The notes under the pieces were generated by a model that was given only the letters and a program-made list of their open reading frames with translations, ran no database searches and was not told the DNA's origin. Of a stretch of DNA of 13,757 nucleotides, positions 5,493 to 12,559 are shown piece after piece. Each line of letters begins with the position of its first letter. The first letter of the stretch is position 1. Made by a program: the position numbers and the translations under genes. Source of the stretch: an uncultured Lachnospiraceae bacterium (GTDB lineage Bacteria; Bacillota; Clostridia; Lachnospirales; Lachnospiraceae); NCBI GenBank assembly GCA_947174985.1, contig CAMWLB010000046.1, positions 1 to 13,757 of the forward strand, in the 5' to 3' direction.

Positions 5493-7166
5493 TTAAACCT
5501 CCATAATAATGGGAAGTATCATGGGACGGCGTTTTGTTTTCTTCCACACATATTCAGAAAGTGCATCTTTTGTAGCAGACTTCAACCTTCCCCAGTCCGT
5601 AATACCTCTGTCCACTAAATCCTGAAGCGTACTGTCAACCACCTGTCTGGCTTCCTCTAAAAGTTCGTCTGATTCCCTGACATAGACAAAGCCCCTTGAG
5701 ACGATATCAGGTCCGGAGACAATGACCTCCCCAACTTTGTCAAGCGCCATCACAACGATAAGAATACCGTCCTCCGCCAAGTGCTGTCTGTCACGCAATA
5801 CGACATTGCCTACGTCCCCGACGCCAAGACCGTCTACCAAGATAGAGCCGACCGGCACCTTCCCCGTCACCACTGCCTTTTCCTCGGAAAGCTCCAGCAC
5901 ATCTCCCGACGACAGGATAAAAATATTTTCCTTATCGATTCCAAGCCCCTCCGCAATCTTTGCCTGCGCACGAAGGTGTTTATACTCGCCATGCACCGGC
6001 ACGGCATATTTAGGTTTTACCAGAGTGTACAGCAGCTTAATTTCCTCCTGGCAGGCATGCCCGGATACATGGGTATCCTGAAAAATAACGTCTGCGCCCT
6101 TGCGGAACAGCTCGTTTATCACCTTAGTGATCGCCTTCTCATTGCCAGGTATGGGACTGGAGGAGAAAATAACGGTATCCCCCGGTCCAATGGTAATTTT
6201 CTTGTGCATATTGGAAGCCATTCTGGAAAGCGCAGCCATGCTCTCTCCCTGACTTCCCGTCGTAATAATAACCTGCTGCTCGTCCGGATAATTTTTTAAC
6301 TGGTCCACATCTATCAGAGTAGACTCCGGAATATTCAGATATCCAAGACTGGAAGCCGTCTCTATGATATTGACCATGCTCCTGCCTTCCACCACTACTT
6401 TTCTGCCAAACTTATACGCCGTATTGATAATCTGCTGCACCCTGTCCACATTGGAAGCAAAGGTTGCCACAAAAATACGCGTATTTTTATGGTCGGAAAA
6501 CAGGGTGTCAAAGGTTTTGCCCACCGTCTTTTCGGAAGCCGTAAAACCGGGGCGCTCCGCATTGGTAGAGTCGCACATCAGCGCCAGCACGCCCCGCTTG
6601 CCGATTTCAGCAAATCTCTGCAAATCAATCGCATCGCCGAACACCGGCGTATAATCCACCTTAAAGTCTCCCGTGTGCACCACCGTTCCCGCCGGCGAGT
6701 AGATGGCAAGGGCAGCGGCGTCCACAATGCTATGGTTCGTCTTGATAAATTCAATCTTAAACTGCCCCATGTTAATGGTCTGCCCGAATTTCACAACCTT
6801 TCTCTTTGTACTTCTTTCCAGATTATGCTCCTTCAGCTTGTTTTCAATAATTCCCATGGTAAGCTTTGTAGCGTAAATAGGCACATTCACCCTGCGTAGC
6901 ACATAGGGCAGCGCACCAATATGATCTTCATGCCCATGGGTAATGACAAATCCCCTTACCTTATCCAGATTCTCTTCCAGATAGGTAACATCCGGTATCA
7001 CCAGATCGATTCCCAGCATATCATCCGCCGGAAAGGAAAGACCGCAGTCTACCACAACAATACTGTCCTCATACTCAAAGGCAGTAATGTTCATTCCGAT
7101 CTGCTCCAGACCGCCTAAGGGAATTACCCGCAATCTGGAACTATTCATATTTTCTTTTCTTTTCAA
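5493..7166 (-). CDS. rnj: Ribonuclease J
   Basis: A metallo-beta-lactamase/beta-CASP ribonuclease with 5'-to-3' exonuclease and endonuclease activity in mRNA decay and rRNA maturation. Zinc-site residues are H77, H79, D81 and H82 (HGHEDH), H145 and D167 (HTGDF); H392 (VPVHGEY) closes the site. Beta-CASP motifs include CDSTNAERPG at 198-207, the GSQGE segment at 304-308 and H366 in the THVSGH segment. At 557 residues it matches full-length RNase J1 (about 555), including the C-terminal domain. The start codon is TTG at 7166, chosen because GGAGG (7175-7179) lies 8 nt upstream; the ATG six codons later has no comparable site. It is the largest gene of the ireB-to-trhP operon. Confidence 0.96.
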   Translation of the reverse strand: MKRKENMNSSRLRVIPLGGLEQIGMNITAFEYEDSIVVVDCGLSFPADDMLGIDLVIPDVTYLEENLDKVRGFVITHGHEDHIGALPYVLRRVNVPIYATKLTMGIIENKLKEHNLERSTKRKVVKFGQTINMGQFKIEFIKTNHSIVDAAALAIYSPAGTVVHTGDFKVDYTPVFGDAIDLQRFAEIGKRGVLALMCDSTNAERPGFTASEKTVGKTFDTLFSDHKNTRIFVATFASNVDRVQQIINTAYKFGRKVVVEGRSMVNIIETASSLGYLNIPESTLIDVDQLKNYPDEQQVIITTGSQGESMAALSRMASNMHKKITIGPGDTVIFSSSPIPGNEKAITKVINELFRKGADVIFQDTHVSGHACQEEIKLLYTLVKPKYAVPVHGEYKHLRAQAKIAEGLGIDKENIFILSSGDVLELSEEKAVVTGKVPVGSILVDGLGVGDVGNVVLRDRQHLAEDGILIVVMALDKVGEVIVSGPDIVSRGFVYVRESDELLEEARQVVDSTLQDLVDRGITDWGRLKSATKDALSEYVWKKTKRRPMILPIIMEV

Positions 7167-7179
7167 TCAGTTTACCTCC
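7164..7179 (-). promoter_or_regulatory. Ribosome binding site deciding the TTG start of RNase J
   Basis: GGAGG at 7179-7175 stands 8 nt before a TTG codon (7166-7164). The first in-frame ATG, at codon 7, has only an A-rich stretch before it. The TTG start is therefore preferred. Confidence 0.7.
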
Positions 7180-7228
7180 ATTTATTTTATCACAATAAAG
7201 CGGTCCTGCCGTCTGCCGCCTTTTATTC

Positions 7229-7489
7229 CTATTCCAAATCGATGTCCCCCATCATACTTCTGAAAACATCCGCAACCGCAGTAAGCTCCCCGTCATCCTC
7301 CACAATGGCATAGAGAGCCTCTCCGTCTCCGTCCTGAGACAAATCCTTTAAAATCAACGCTTCTCCGTCCCCGTCTTCCACGTCGGTAACCAAAATATAC
7401 GTCACGCCGCCTATCATGGTCTCTTCCAGTACATAAAAATCTACCGCTTCCTGTTTCTCTCCTTCGGGGTAAAATGTAATCTTGTCCAA
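7229..7489 (-). CDS. DUF1292 family protein (YrzB-like)
   Basis: A small, strongly acidic 86-residue protein with the DUF1292 layout: a short beta-rich segment (ITFYPEGEKQEAVDFYVLEE) followed by 'GGVTYILVTD', an acidic middle, and an 'ALYAIVEDDGEL' strand. No biochemical function is established for the family. It sits between ruvX and RNase J just as yrzB follows yrrK in B. subtilis. The start is a TTG codon at 7489. Its ribosome binding site GAGG (7502-7499) lies over the end of ruvX, 9 nt upstream, so the two genes are probably translated in a coupled way. Confidence 0.85.
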   Translation of the reverse strand: MDKITFYPEGEKQEAVDFYVLEETMIGGVTYILVTDVEDGDGEALILKDLSQDGDGEALYAIVEDDGELTAVADVFRSMMGDIDLE

Positions 7490-7495
7490 ATCCTG

Positions 7496-7921
7496 TTACC
7501 TCATATTCCGTCTGTCCAGATATCCCTGCAAAATAAAGCATGCCGCAATCCTGTCCACATGCTCCTTCCGCTCTTCCCTGCGGATTCCGGCTTCCATCAT
7601 CGCCTTGTCGGCAGCCACCGTCGTCAAACGCTCATCCCAGAGCACGACGGGGAGCCCTGTTCTGCGCTCCAGCTTTTCCTTAAACTCCATGGTAAGATCT
7701 ACCCGCTCTCCCTCGTCATTGTTCATATGCTTGGGGAGGCCAAGCACAATCTCTTCCACCTCATACTCTACAATCAGCTCTTCGATACGGGCAAGTGTCT
7801 GCCTGAGCTTATTCTCCTCTTTGCGCCGGATGATTTCAATGCCCTGCGCCGTCAGAAGCAATGCATCGCTAATCGCCACGCCAACCGTTTTAGAACCGAA
7901 GTCCAGTCCCATAATCCGCAT
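7496..7921 (-). CDS. ruvX: RuvX/YqgF-type putative Holliday junction resolvase / pre-16S rRNA nuclease
   Basis: A 141-residue RNase H-fold nuclease. The acidic active-site candidates are D7 (GLDFGSKTVGVA), E97 in the conserved DERLTT segment (96-101) and D123 in EHVDRIAA. The LGLPKHMNND segment (60-69) is the family hallmark. Length is usual for YqgF. The E. coli homologue takes part in 5'-end maturation of 16S rRNA, whereas resolvase activity is reported for others; the sequence cannot decide between them. ATG start with AGGAGA 6 nt upstream. It lies 22 nt after ireB and 6 nt before the DUF1292 gene, the classic Firmicutes order. Confidence 0.93.
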   Translation of the reverse strand: MRIMGLDFGSKTVGVAISDALLLTAQGIEIIRRKEENKLRQTLARIEELIVEYEVEEIVLGLPKHMNNDEGERVDLTMEFKEKLERRTGLPVVLWDERLTTVAADKAMMEAGIRREERKEHVDRIAACFILQGYLDRRNMR

Positions 7922-7943
7922 GTATCTTCTCCTCTGCCGCAGC

Positions 7944-8219
7944 CTACTTCCAATGGCTGTTCTTGATGTACTCCGTCAGAAGCTCTTCCACCAGCTCGTC
8001 CCGCTCCACCTTCATAATCAGGCTTCTCGCACTCTTATGGCTTGTGATGTACGTCGGGTCGCCGCTCATAATATATCCCACAATCTGATTTACCGGATTG
8101 TAACCCTTTTCCGTCAGCGCCTCATAAACCGTGGACAACACTACCTTCACTCCGGTAGTTTCCGGCTCCGCCACTTTAAAATATTGTGTATTCCCCAAAT
8201 CCTGCATACTGATCGCCAT
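7944..8219 (-). CDS. ireB: IreB family regulatory phosphoprotein (UPF0297, YrzL-like)
   Basis: A small protein with the near-invariant family core, including TVYEALTEKGYNPVNQIVGY followed by MSGDPTYITSHKSARSLI. In Enterococcus faecalis IreB is a substrate of the Ser/Thr kinase IreK and a negative regulator of intrinsic cephalosporin resistance. The start is uncertain. The ATG at 8219 (91 residues) and the ATG at 8207 (MQDLGNTQYFKV, 87 residues) both give the usual length; GGAAAGG lies very close to the first and 13 nt from the second. An in-frame TTG at 8309 is rejected because it lies on the predicted -35 box of the operon promoter. It is the first gene after that promoter. Confidence 0.9.
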   Translation of the reverse strand: MAISMQDLGNTQYFKVAEPETTGVKVVLSTVYEALTEKGYNPVNQIVGYIMSGDPTYITSHKSARSLIMKVERDELVEELLTEYIKNSHWK

Positions 8220-8280
8220 GCCTTTCCATGATATGTACAATTTGTGTGCAAAAGCAGTCCGTTTTGTCACACACATTCTT

Positions 8281-8309
8281 ATCTTACCCCATATTTTTCT
8301 AAAATTCAA
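8281..8309 (-). promoter_or_regulatory. Predicted promoter of the ireB-ruvX-DUF1292-rnj operon
   Basis: On the minus strand TTGAAT (8309-8304) and TAAGAT (8286-8281) are separated by exactly 17 nt. Each matches four of six sigma-A consensus bases. Transcription would start near 8274, giving a leader of about 55 nt to ireB. It begins 4 nt after the mtaB stop, and no terminator is seen between mtaB and ireB, so read-through from mtaB is also likely. Confidence 0.55.
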
Positions 8310-8313
8310 GCCG

Positions 8314-9708
8314 CTATTCCATCAGCATAAGCTCGTCATTTAAAAATCCCGTGATTCTACCCTTCATGATACGGTTAGAGAGCTCCTCTTCCGTACATTT
8401 TGCGACACGGATATATTGTCTGGTATGTCCGACCTGATACTGACTGCCGTCAATTTCCTTGACATCCTCAAACAGCACCTCCGCCTCCTGCCCTATGTAT
8501 GCGTATCTGAATTCCCTTGACTGCCGTTTTGTTAATGCAAGCAGTCTGCCGCTGCGCTCTGCGCGGACACCGTTTGGCACCTTTCCCGAAAAGTCGGCGG
8601 CACGCGTTCCCTTTCGCTCAGAATATTTGAACACATGCATTTCAAACAGCCCCAGTTTCTCCAAAAAGGCATAGGTAGCTTCAAATTCCTCCTCCGTTTC
8701 CCCGGGGAAGCCTGTGATAACATCTGTTGTGATGGCAGGATGGACATATGCGGCGCGCAAGAGCTCTACACATTTTAAGTATTCACCTGTGGTGTAATGT
8801 CTATTCATCCGTTTTAAGGTTTCATCACAGCCGCTCTGCAAGGACAAATGAAAATGCGGGCAGATTTTGGGAAGAGCCCGAAGCCTGTCCACAAACTCCT
8901 CTGTCACAATCCTCGGCTCCAGCGAACCGAGACGGATACGCTCTATACCGTCGATGCCATGGATATGCTCCAAAAGCGCCGCCAGCTTCGGACTGCCTCC
9001 ATAGCCTGCTTTTCCGTTTTCCCTGTTTTGCTTCCGGCTTCTCCCTTCCTCCCAGTCTTCGTCAGCAAAGTCGATTCCGTAGGAACTGATGTGAATCCCT
9101 GTCAGGACAATCTCCTGATAGCCCGCCTTTGCCAACCCTTCCACTTCCGCCCTGATATCCGCAAGACGGCGGCTGCGGACACGTCCTCTGGCAAAAGGAA
9201 TGATGCAGTAGGTGCAAAACTGGTTGCAGCCGTCCTGTATCTTGATGTATGCCCTTGTATGCTCCGCGGTGCGCACAAGCGTCATTTCCTCATATTCACA
9301 GTCTGCGTTGACATCGATAATGCCCCTGCTTTTTGTGGCTTCTGAAACCTGTCCTGCCTCGCGCTCTTCCAGAAAACACTCAAGAAGCGCAACCATCTCT
9401 CCTTTTTTATTATTGCCGATCGCCAAATCCACACCTGCATCCCGCAGCAGCTTCTGTGTATCCGTCTGCACATAGCAGCCAACGGCAACTACCACCGCCT
9501 CCGGATTTCTGGTTTTTGCCTGATGCAGCATCTGCCTGCTCTTTCTGTCCGCGATATTGGTAACCGTACAGGTATTTACAATATAAATGTCCGCCATTTC
9601 ATCAAATGGTACAATAACATAACCCTTTTCTTGTAACATTTGTTGCATAACGTCCATCTCATAAGCATTCACCTTGCAGCCCAGGTTATGTAATGCTACA
9701 CTTTTCAT
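8314..9708 (-). CDS. mtaB: tRNA N6-threonylcarbamoyladenosine(37)-C2 methylthiotransferase MtaB
   Basis: A radical-SAM methylthiotransferase converting t6A37 to ms2t6A37 in tRNAs that read ANN codons (B. subtilis YqeV). The UPF0004 domain carries cluster ligands C11, C47 and C78. The radical SAM motif is C161-x3-C165-x2-C168, followed by IIPFARGRVRSR. A TRAM domain occupies about 395-460. The opening HNLGCKVNAYEMD and the ARGRVRSR signature favour MtaB over MiaB or RimO. A charged insert of roughly 25 residues (about 214-240, rich in Glu, Arg, Asn and Gly) lies between ISSYG and KLAALLEHIH; relatives usually have a short linker there. ATG with AAAGGA 5 nt upstream. It diverges from the HPr-like gene, so its own promoter must lie in 9709-9810, but none is clear. 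Confidence 0.95.
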   Translation of the reverse strand: MKSVALHNLGCKVNAYEMDVMQQMLQEKGYVIVPFDEMADIYIVNTCTVTNIADRKSRQMLHQAKTRNPEAVVVAVGCYVQTDTQKLLRDAGVDLAIGNNKKGEMVALLECFLEEREAGQVSEATKSRGIIDVNADCEYEEMTLVRTAEHTRAYIKIQDGCNQFCTYCIIPFARGRVRSRRLADIRAEVEGLAKAGYQEIVLTGIHISSYGIDFADEDWEEGRSRKQNRENGKAGYGGSPKLAALLEHIHGIDGIERIRLGSLEPRIVTEEFVDRLRALPKICPHFHLSLQSGCDETLKRMNRHYTTGEYLKCVELLRAAYVHPAITTDVITGFPGETEEEFEATYAFLEKLGLFEMHVFKYSERKGTRAADFSGKVPNGVRAERSGRLLALTKRQSREFRYAYIGQEAEVLFEDVKEIDGSQYQVGHTRQYIRVAKCTEEELSNRIMKGRITGFLNDELMLME

Positions 9709-9741
9709 GTTATTCCTTTCGATTTTTGTTGTGTTTTATCA

Positions 9742-9770
9742 TTGACTTTTAATCCTGAACCCCTTAATAT
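9742..9770 (+). promoter_or_regulatory. Predicted promoter of the HPr-like gene
   Basis: TTGACT (9742-9747, five of six consensus bases) and TAATAT (9765-9770) are separated by 17 nt, the optimal spacing. Transcription would start near 9777, about 34 nt before the gene. This is the best-looking promoter in the window and makes the small gene an independent unit. Confidence 0.7.
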
Positions 9771-9810
9771 GAAAGCTGAAGGTATGACACATCCAAGGAG
9801 GTAATGATAA

Positions 9811-10041
9811 ATGAAAACAGTTCAGATTTCTTTAAACTCCATTGACAAAGTAAAATCTTTTGTTAATGATATCACCAAATTCGATTATGATTTCGACCTC
9901 GTATCCGGCAGATACGTAATCGATGCAAAGTCCATCATGGGCATCTTCAGCCTGGATTTATCCAAGCCCATCGACCTGAACGTCCATGCAGAAGAAAACA
10001 TTGACGAAGTACTGGCATCCTTAAAGCCTTACTTAATCTAA
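9811..10041 (+). CDS. HPr-like protein without the phosphorylatable active-site histidine
   Basis: A 76-residue protein with HPr-fold features, most clearly the segment KSIMGIFSLDLSKPI (40-54), which parallels KSIMGVMSLGIAKG of B. subtilis HPr. The serine phosphorylated by HPr kinase (Ser46 there) aligns with Ser41. The active-site segment GIHARPA is absent: around residues 8-16 the sequence reads LNSIDKVKS, with Asp12 near the place of His15, so transfer of phosphate in the PTS is not expected. Crh of B. subtilis has the same combination (no His15, Ser46 kept) and acts only in catabolite control with CcpA; such a role is an inference. AAGGAGG lies 9 nt before the ATG. The gene has its own promoter and terminator and interrupts an otherwise minus-strand region. 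Confidence 0.8.
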   Translation: MKTVQISLNSIDKVKSFVNDITKFDYDFDLVSGRYVIDAKSIMGIFSLDLSKPIDLNVHAEENIDEVLASLKPYLI

Positions 10042-10070
10042 TCGGCACCGCCAAGTTACGGACAGACATA

Positions 10071-10103
10071 GAACACCCGGGATTTCCCACGGTGTTCTTT
10101 TTT
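10071..10103 (+). terminator. Rho-independent terminator after the HPr-like gene
   Basis: A 7-bp outer stem GAACACC/GGTGTTC (10071-10077 with 10091-10097) encloses a possible inner GGGA/TCCC stem and is followed by six T residues (10098-10103). It lies 29 nt after the stop codon. thiI ends at 10133 on the other strand, so the same hairpin may also serve thiI; there the bases after the stem are less T-rich. Confidence 0.85.
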
Positions 10104-10132
10104 GTCTGCATTCATAAAATGAACTTCTGCCG

Positions 10133-11317
10133 TCAGTCGTCACTCACGATGAGCAGCTCGTCCGTCTTTAACGCATTTTCCACAAGCCCGTCAATCTTTT
10201 CGACAAGATTTTCCTCATGCCGGCGGATTATGTTCAAATTGGGCTTTGTCACAGGATGCTTCGCCACAAATATGGTACAGCAATCCTCATAGGGCAGTAT
10301 GGAGGTCTCGTAAGTTCCTATTTTCTCAGATACCTGCACAATCTCCTGCTTGTCAAAGCCAATCAGGGGACGGTAAACCGGCATGGTGCACACCTCATTG
10401 GTCGCCGCCAGACTGTACATGGTCTGGGAAGCCACCTGTCCGATGCTCTCACCTGTTATCAGCCCCAGACACTCCGTTTCCTGTGCGATGCGTTCCGCGA
10501 TGCGCATCATATAACGCCGCATAATAATCGTAAGCTCCTCGTGGGGGCATTTCTCATAGATATACAACTGGATATCCGTAAAGTTGATGATATGCAGGTA
10601 AACCGGCCCCGCATAGCGGGATACGATTTTTGCCAAATCGATTACCTTCTGTTTTGCCCGCTCACTGGTGTAGGGCGGCGCATTGAAATATACCGCATCA
10701 ATTTTGACGCCGCGCTTTGCTATCATGTAACCGGCAACCGGAGAGTCAATGCCGCCGGACAAAAGCAGCATTGCCTTGCCGCCCGTACCCACAGGCATCC
10801 CTCCCGGTCCCGGAATGGTTTCGGAATAAATATAAATTTTTTCCCTGATTTCTATATTCAACAGAATGTCCGGCTTATGCACATCGACATGCATGGAAGG
10901 ATAAGCCGCCAAAACTGCCTCACCGACATCCGCATTGATTGTCATGGAATCCTTGGGGTAGTTCTTCCGCGCCCTTCTGGCCTGTACCTTAAAAGTCTTA
11001 TTTTTGTCAGGATAAACCTTATCAATGTAATCGTTCACATCCCGGCAGAGCTTCTCAAAGCCCTCGTCCTCCACATAAACCACAGGGCAGATTCCCGATA
11101 TGCCAAACACTCTCTGCAGGTGCGTAACCGTCTCTTCAAAATCAAATTCCGTCAGCGCATCCACATAGATTCGTCCCTGCGTCCTGCGCACCTGAAATTC
11201 ACCTTCGCACTTTTTTAAGGCATACTTTATCTGTCCTGCCAGCGCCTCTTCAAATAAATGTCTGTTTTTTCCTTTTACGCCGATTTCGGCATACTTTATC
11301 AAAAAAGCCTTAAACAT
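10133..11317 (-). CDS. thiI: tRNA 4-thiouridine synthase ThiI (short form)
   Basis: Adenylates and thiolates U8 of tRNA to s4U8, and in some bacteria also supplies sulfur for thiamine. An N-terminal ferredoxin-like region plus THUMP domain covers about 1-165, and a PP-loop ATPase domain follows with SGGIDSP at 187-193. A C346-C347 pair in YEDCCTIF is the likely site of the catalytic cysteine equivalent to E. coli Cys344. The protein ends at 394 residues, so the C-terminal rhodanese domain of the roughly 480-residue enterobacterial enzyme is absent, as usual in Firmicutes; sulfur would come straight from a cysteine desulfurase, whose gene lies 36 nt upstream. ATG start with AAAGGTG about 4 nt before it. 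Confidence 0.96.
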   Translation of the reverse strand: MFKAFLIKYAEIGVKGKNRHLFEEALAGQIKYALKKCEGEFQVRRTQGRIYVDALTEFDFEETVTHLQRVFGISGICPVVYVEDEGFEKLCRDVNDYIDKVYPDKNKTFKVQARRARKNYPKDSMTINADVGEAVLAAYPSMHVDVHKPDILLNIEIREKIYIYSETIPGPGGMPVGTGGKAMLLLSGGIDSPVAGYMIAKRGVKIDAVYFNAPPYTSERAKQKVIDLAKIVSRYAGPVYLHIINFTDIQLYIYEKCPHEELTIIMRRYMMRIAERIAQETECLGLITGESIGQVASQTMYSLAATNEVCTMPVYRPLIGFDKQEIVQVSEKIGTYETSILPYEDCCTIFVAKHPVTKPNLNIIRRHEENLVEKIDGLVENALKTDELLIVSDD

Positions 11318-11353
11318 GTTTCACCTTTCCAATCAGCCGTCCCCGGCGCTTTC

Positions 11354-12517
11354 TTATGCATTTCTTGTATATTTGCGCAATAAAGGAATGATATCATACA
11401 TTACCTGTAATGTATAGTCCAATTCTTCCTTTGTTGTAAAAACTGACATGCTGAAACGGATGGTAGAATCCGCCAGCTCCTTATCCAGTCCGATTCCCTT
11501 CAGTGTTGCAGAAGCACCGGTATGCGGCTTATTGGAGGAACATGCGCTGCCCGCCGAGACGTAAATGCTCTTATCCTCCAGCGCATGGAGCAGCACCTCG
11601 CTGCGGACTCCCCGCACCGTCGCGCTCACAATATGCGGTGCGCCCTCCCCGCCCGTAAATCCGTTTATCTGTATGTCGCCGATTTTTCTAAGTTCTTCTG
11701 TAAAATACGCTTTCAGCGCATACAGCTTTTCCGTATCCCTATCCAAATCTGCGTACAGCATTTTTGCTGCCTTTGCCATTCCTGCAATACCGGCTACATT
11801 CTCCGTGCCGGAGCGCAGATTTTTTTGCTGCCCGCCGCCATAAATAATATTGTGAATCTTGACCTTTCTTCCCACATACAAAAATCCCGTTCCCTTAGGC
11901 GCATGTATCTTATGCCCGCTGACTGACAGCAGGTCGATGCCCATTCTCCTTGGATATATCCGGTATTTGCCGAAGCCCTGCACCGCATCCACATGAAAAA
12001 GCGTGTTGGGATTGAGGCTCTTAATCAGTTCTCCCGCCTCCGCAATTGGCTGTACTGTGCCAATTTCATTGTTGGTGTGCATAATGGATACCAGAATCGT
12101 ATCCTGTCTCATGGCTCTTCTCAGCTCACTTAAGGAAACCATGCCCTTTCTGTCCACCGGCAGATAAGTCACGGAAAAGCCTTGATCCTCCAGATAATGC
12201 ATGGGCTGCAAAACCGCCGGATGCTCTATCTGGGTCGTAATCAGATGCCTGCCTGCACGATAGTTCGCCATCGCGCATCCTATCAGGGCCAGATTGTCGG
12301 CTTCCGTCCCGCCGGAGGTAAAACAAATTTCCTGCTCGTCTGCCTTCAGCAGTCTGGAAATCGTATCCTTTGCATTTCTTATATGACGCTCCGCCTGTAC
12401 CCCTTTTAAGTGCAGACTGGAAGGATTGCCGTAATCTTCGCACATAATCTGCGTCACTAACTCTGCCACCTCGGGAAAAACCCGCGTCGTTGCAGAGTTA
12501 TCCAAATACACTTCCAT
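11354..12517 (-). CDS. Cysteine desulfurase (NifS/IscS family), probable sulfur donor for ThiI
   Basis: A PLP-dependent class V aminotransferase-fold enzyme that takes sulfur from cysteine as an enzyme persulfide. Visible sites are H99 (IEHPA), the PLP-binding D177 and Q180 (HVDAVQ), lysine K203 in SGHK that forms the aldimine, and the catalytic C326 in SAGSACSS, numbered from the start used here. At 387 residues it is full length. The ATG at 12517 has AAGGAG 7 nt upstream and gives the typical opening MEVYLDNSATT; an in-frame TTG at 12550 is not supported. The gene is followed by thiI, as nifZ is in B. subtilis, so delivery to ThiI is the most likely role. General Fe-S cluster supply cannot be excluded, because no iscU or sufU gene is in view. 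Confidence 0.94.
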   Translation of the reverse strand: MEVYLDNSATTRVFPEVAELVTQIMCEDYGNPSSLHLKGVQAERHIRNAKDTISRLLKADEQEICFTSGGTEADNLALIGCAMANYRAGRHLITTQIEHPAVLQPMHYLEDQGFSVTYLPVDRKGMVSLSELRRAMRQDTILVSIMHTNNEIGTVQPIAEAGELIKSLNPNTLFHVDAVQGFGKYRIYPRRMGIDLLSVSGHKIHAPKGTGFLYVGRKVKIHNIIYGGGQQKNLRSGTENVAGIAGMAKAAKMLYADLDRDTEKLYALKAYFTEELRKIGDIQINGFTGGEGAPHIVSATVRGVRSEVLLHALEDKSIYVSAGSACSSNKPHTGASATLKGIGLDKELADSTIRFSMSVFTTKEELDYTLQVMYDIIPLLRKYTRNA

Positions 12518-12559
12518 CGTACTTCTCCTTTTTCTTCTATCTATAAACAATATATGCGC

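Noticed and set aside
7167..7228. Possible promoter (GATAAAAT) just before RNase J
   Set aside because: No -35 box at a suitable distance, and the element is almost on the ribosome binding site.
7482..8231. Open reading frame of 249 codons on the + strand across ruvX and ireB
   Set aside because: Spans two well-supported minus-strand genes and their intergenic gap; Ser/Leu-rich shadow frame without motif.
8220..8309. Thirty-residue N-terminal extension of IreB from a TTG at 8309
   Set aside because: The TTG lies on the predicted -35 box of the operon promoter, and the extension is absent from the usual 80-90-residue family.
10217..11218. Open reading frame of 333 codons on the + strand
   Set aside because: It lies fully antisense to thiI, which has strong motifs; the translated sequence is low in recognisable domains and rich in His, Arg and Cys, as expected of a shadow frame.
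12518..12550. Longer cysteine desulfurase from a TTG at 12550
   Set aside because: The ATG at 12517 has AAGGAG at 7 nt and gives the conserved MxxYLDNSATT opening; the added residues are unlike the family.
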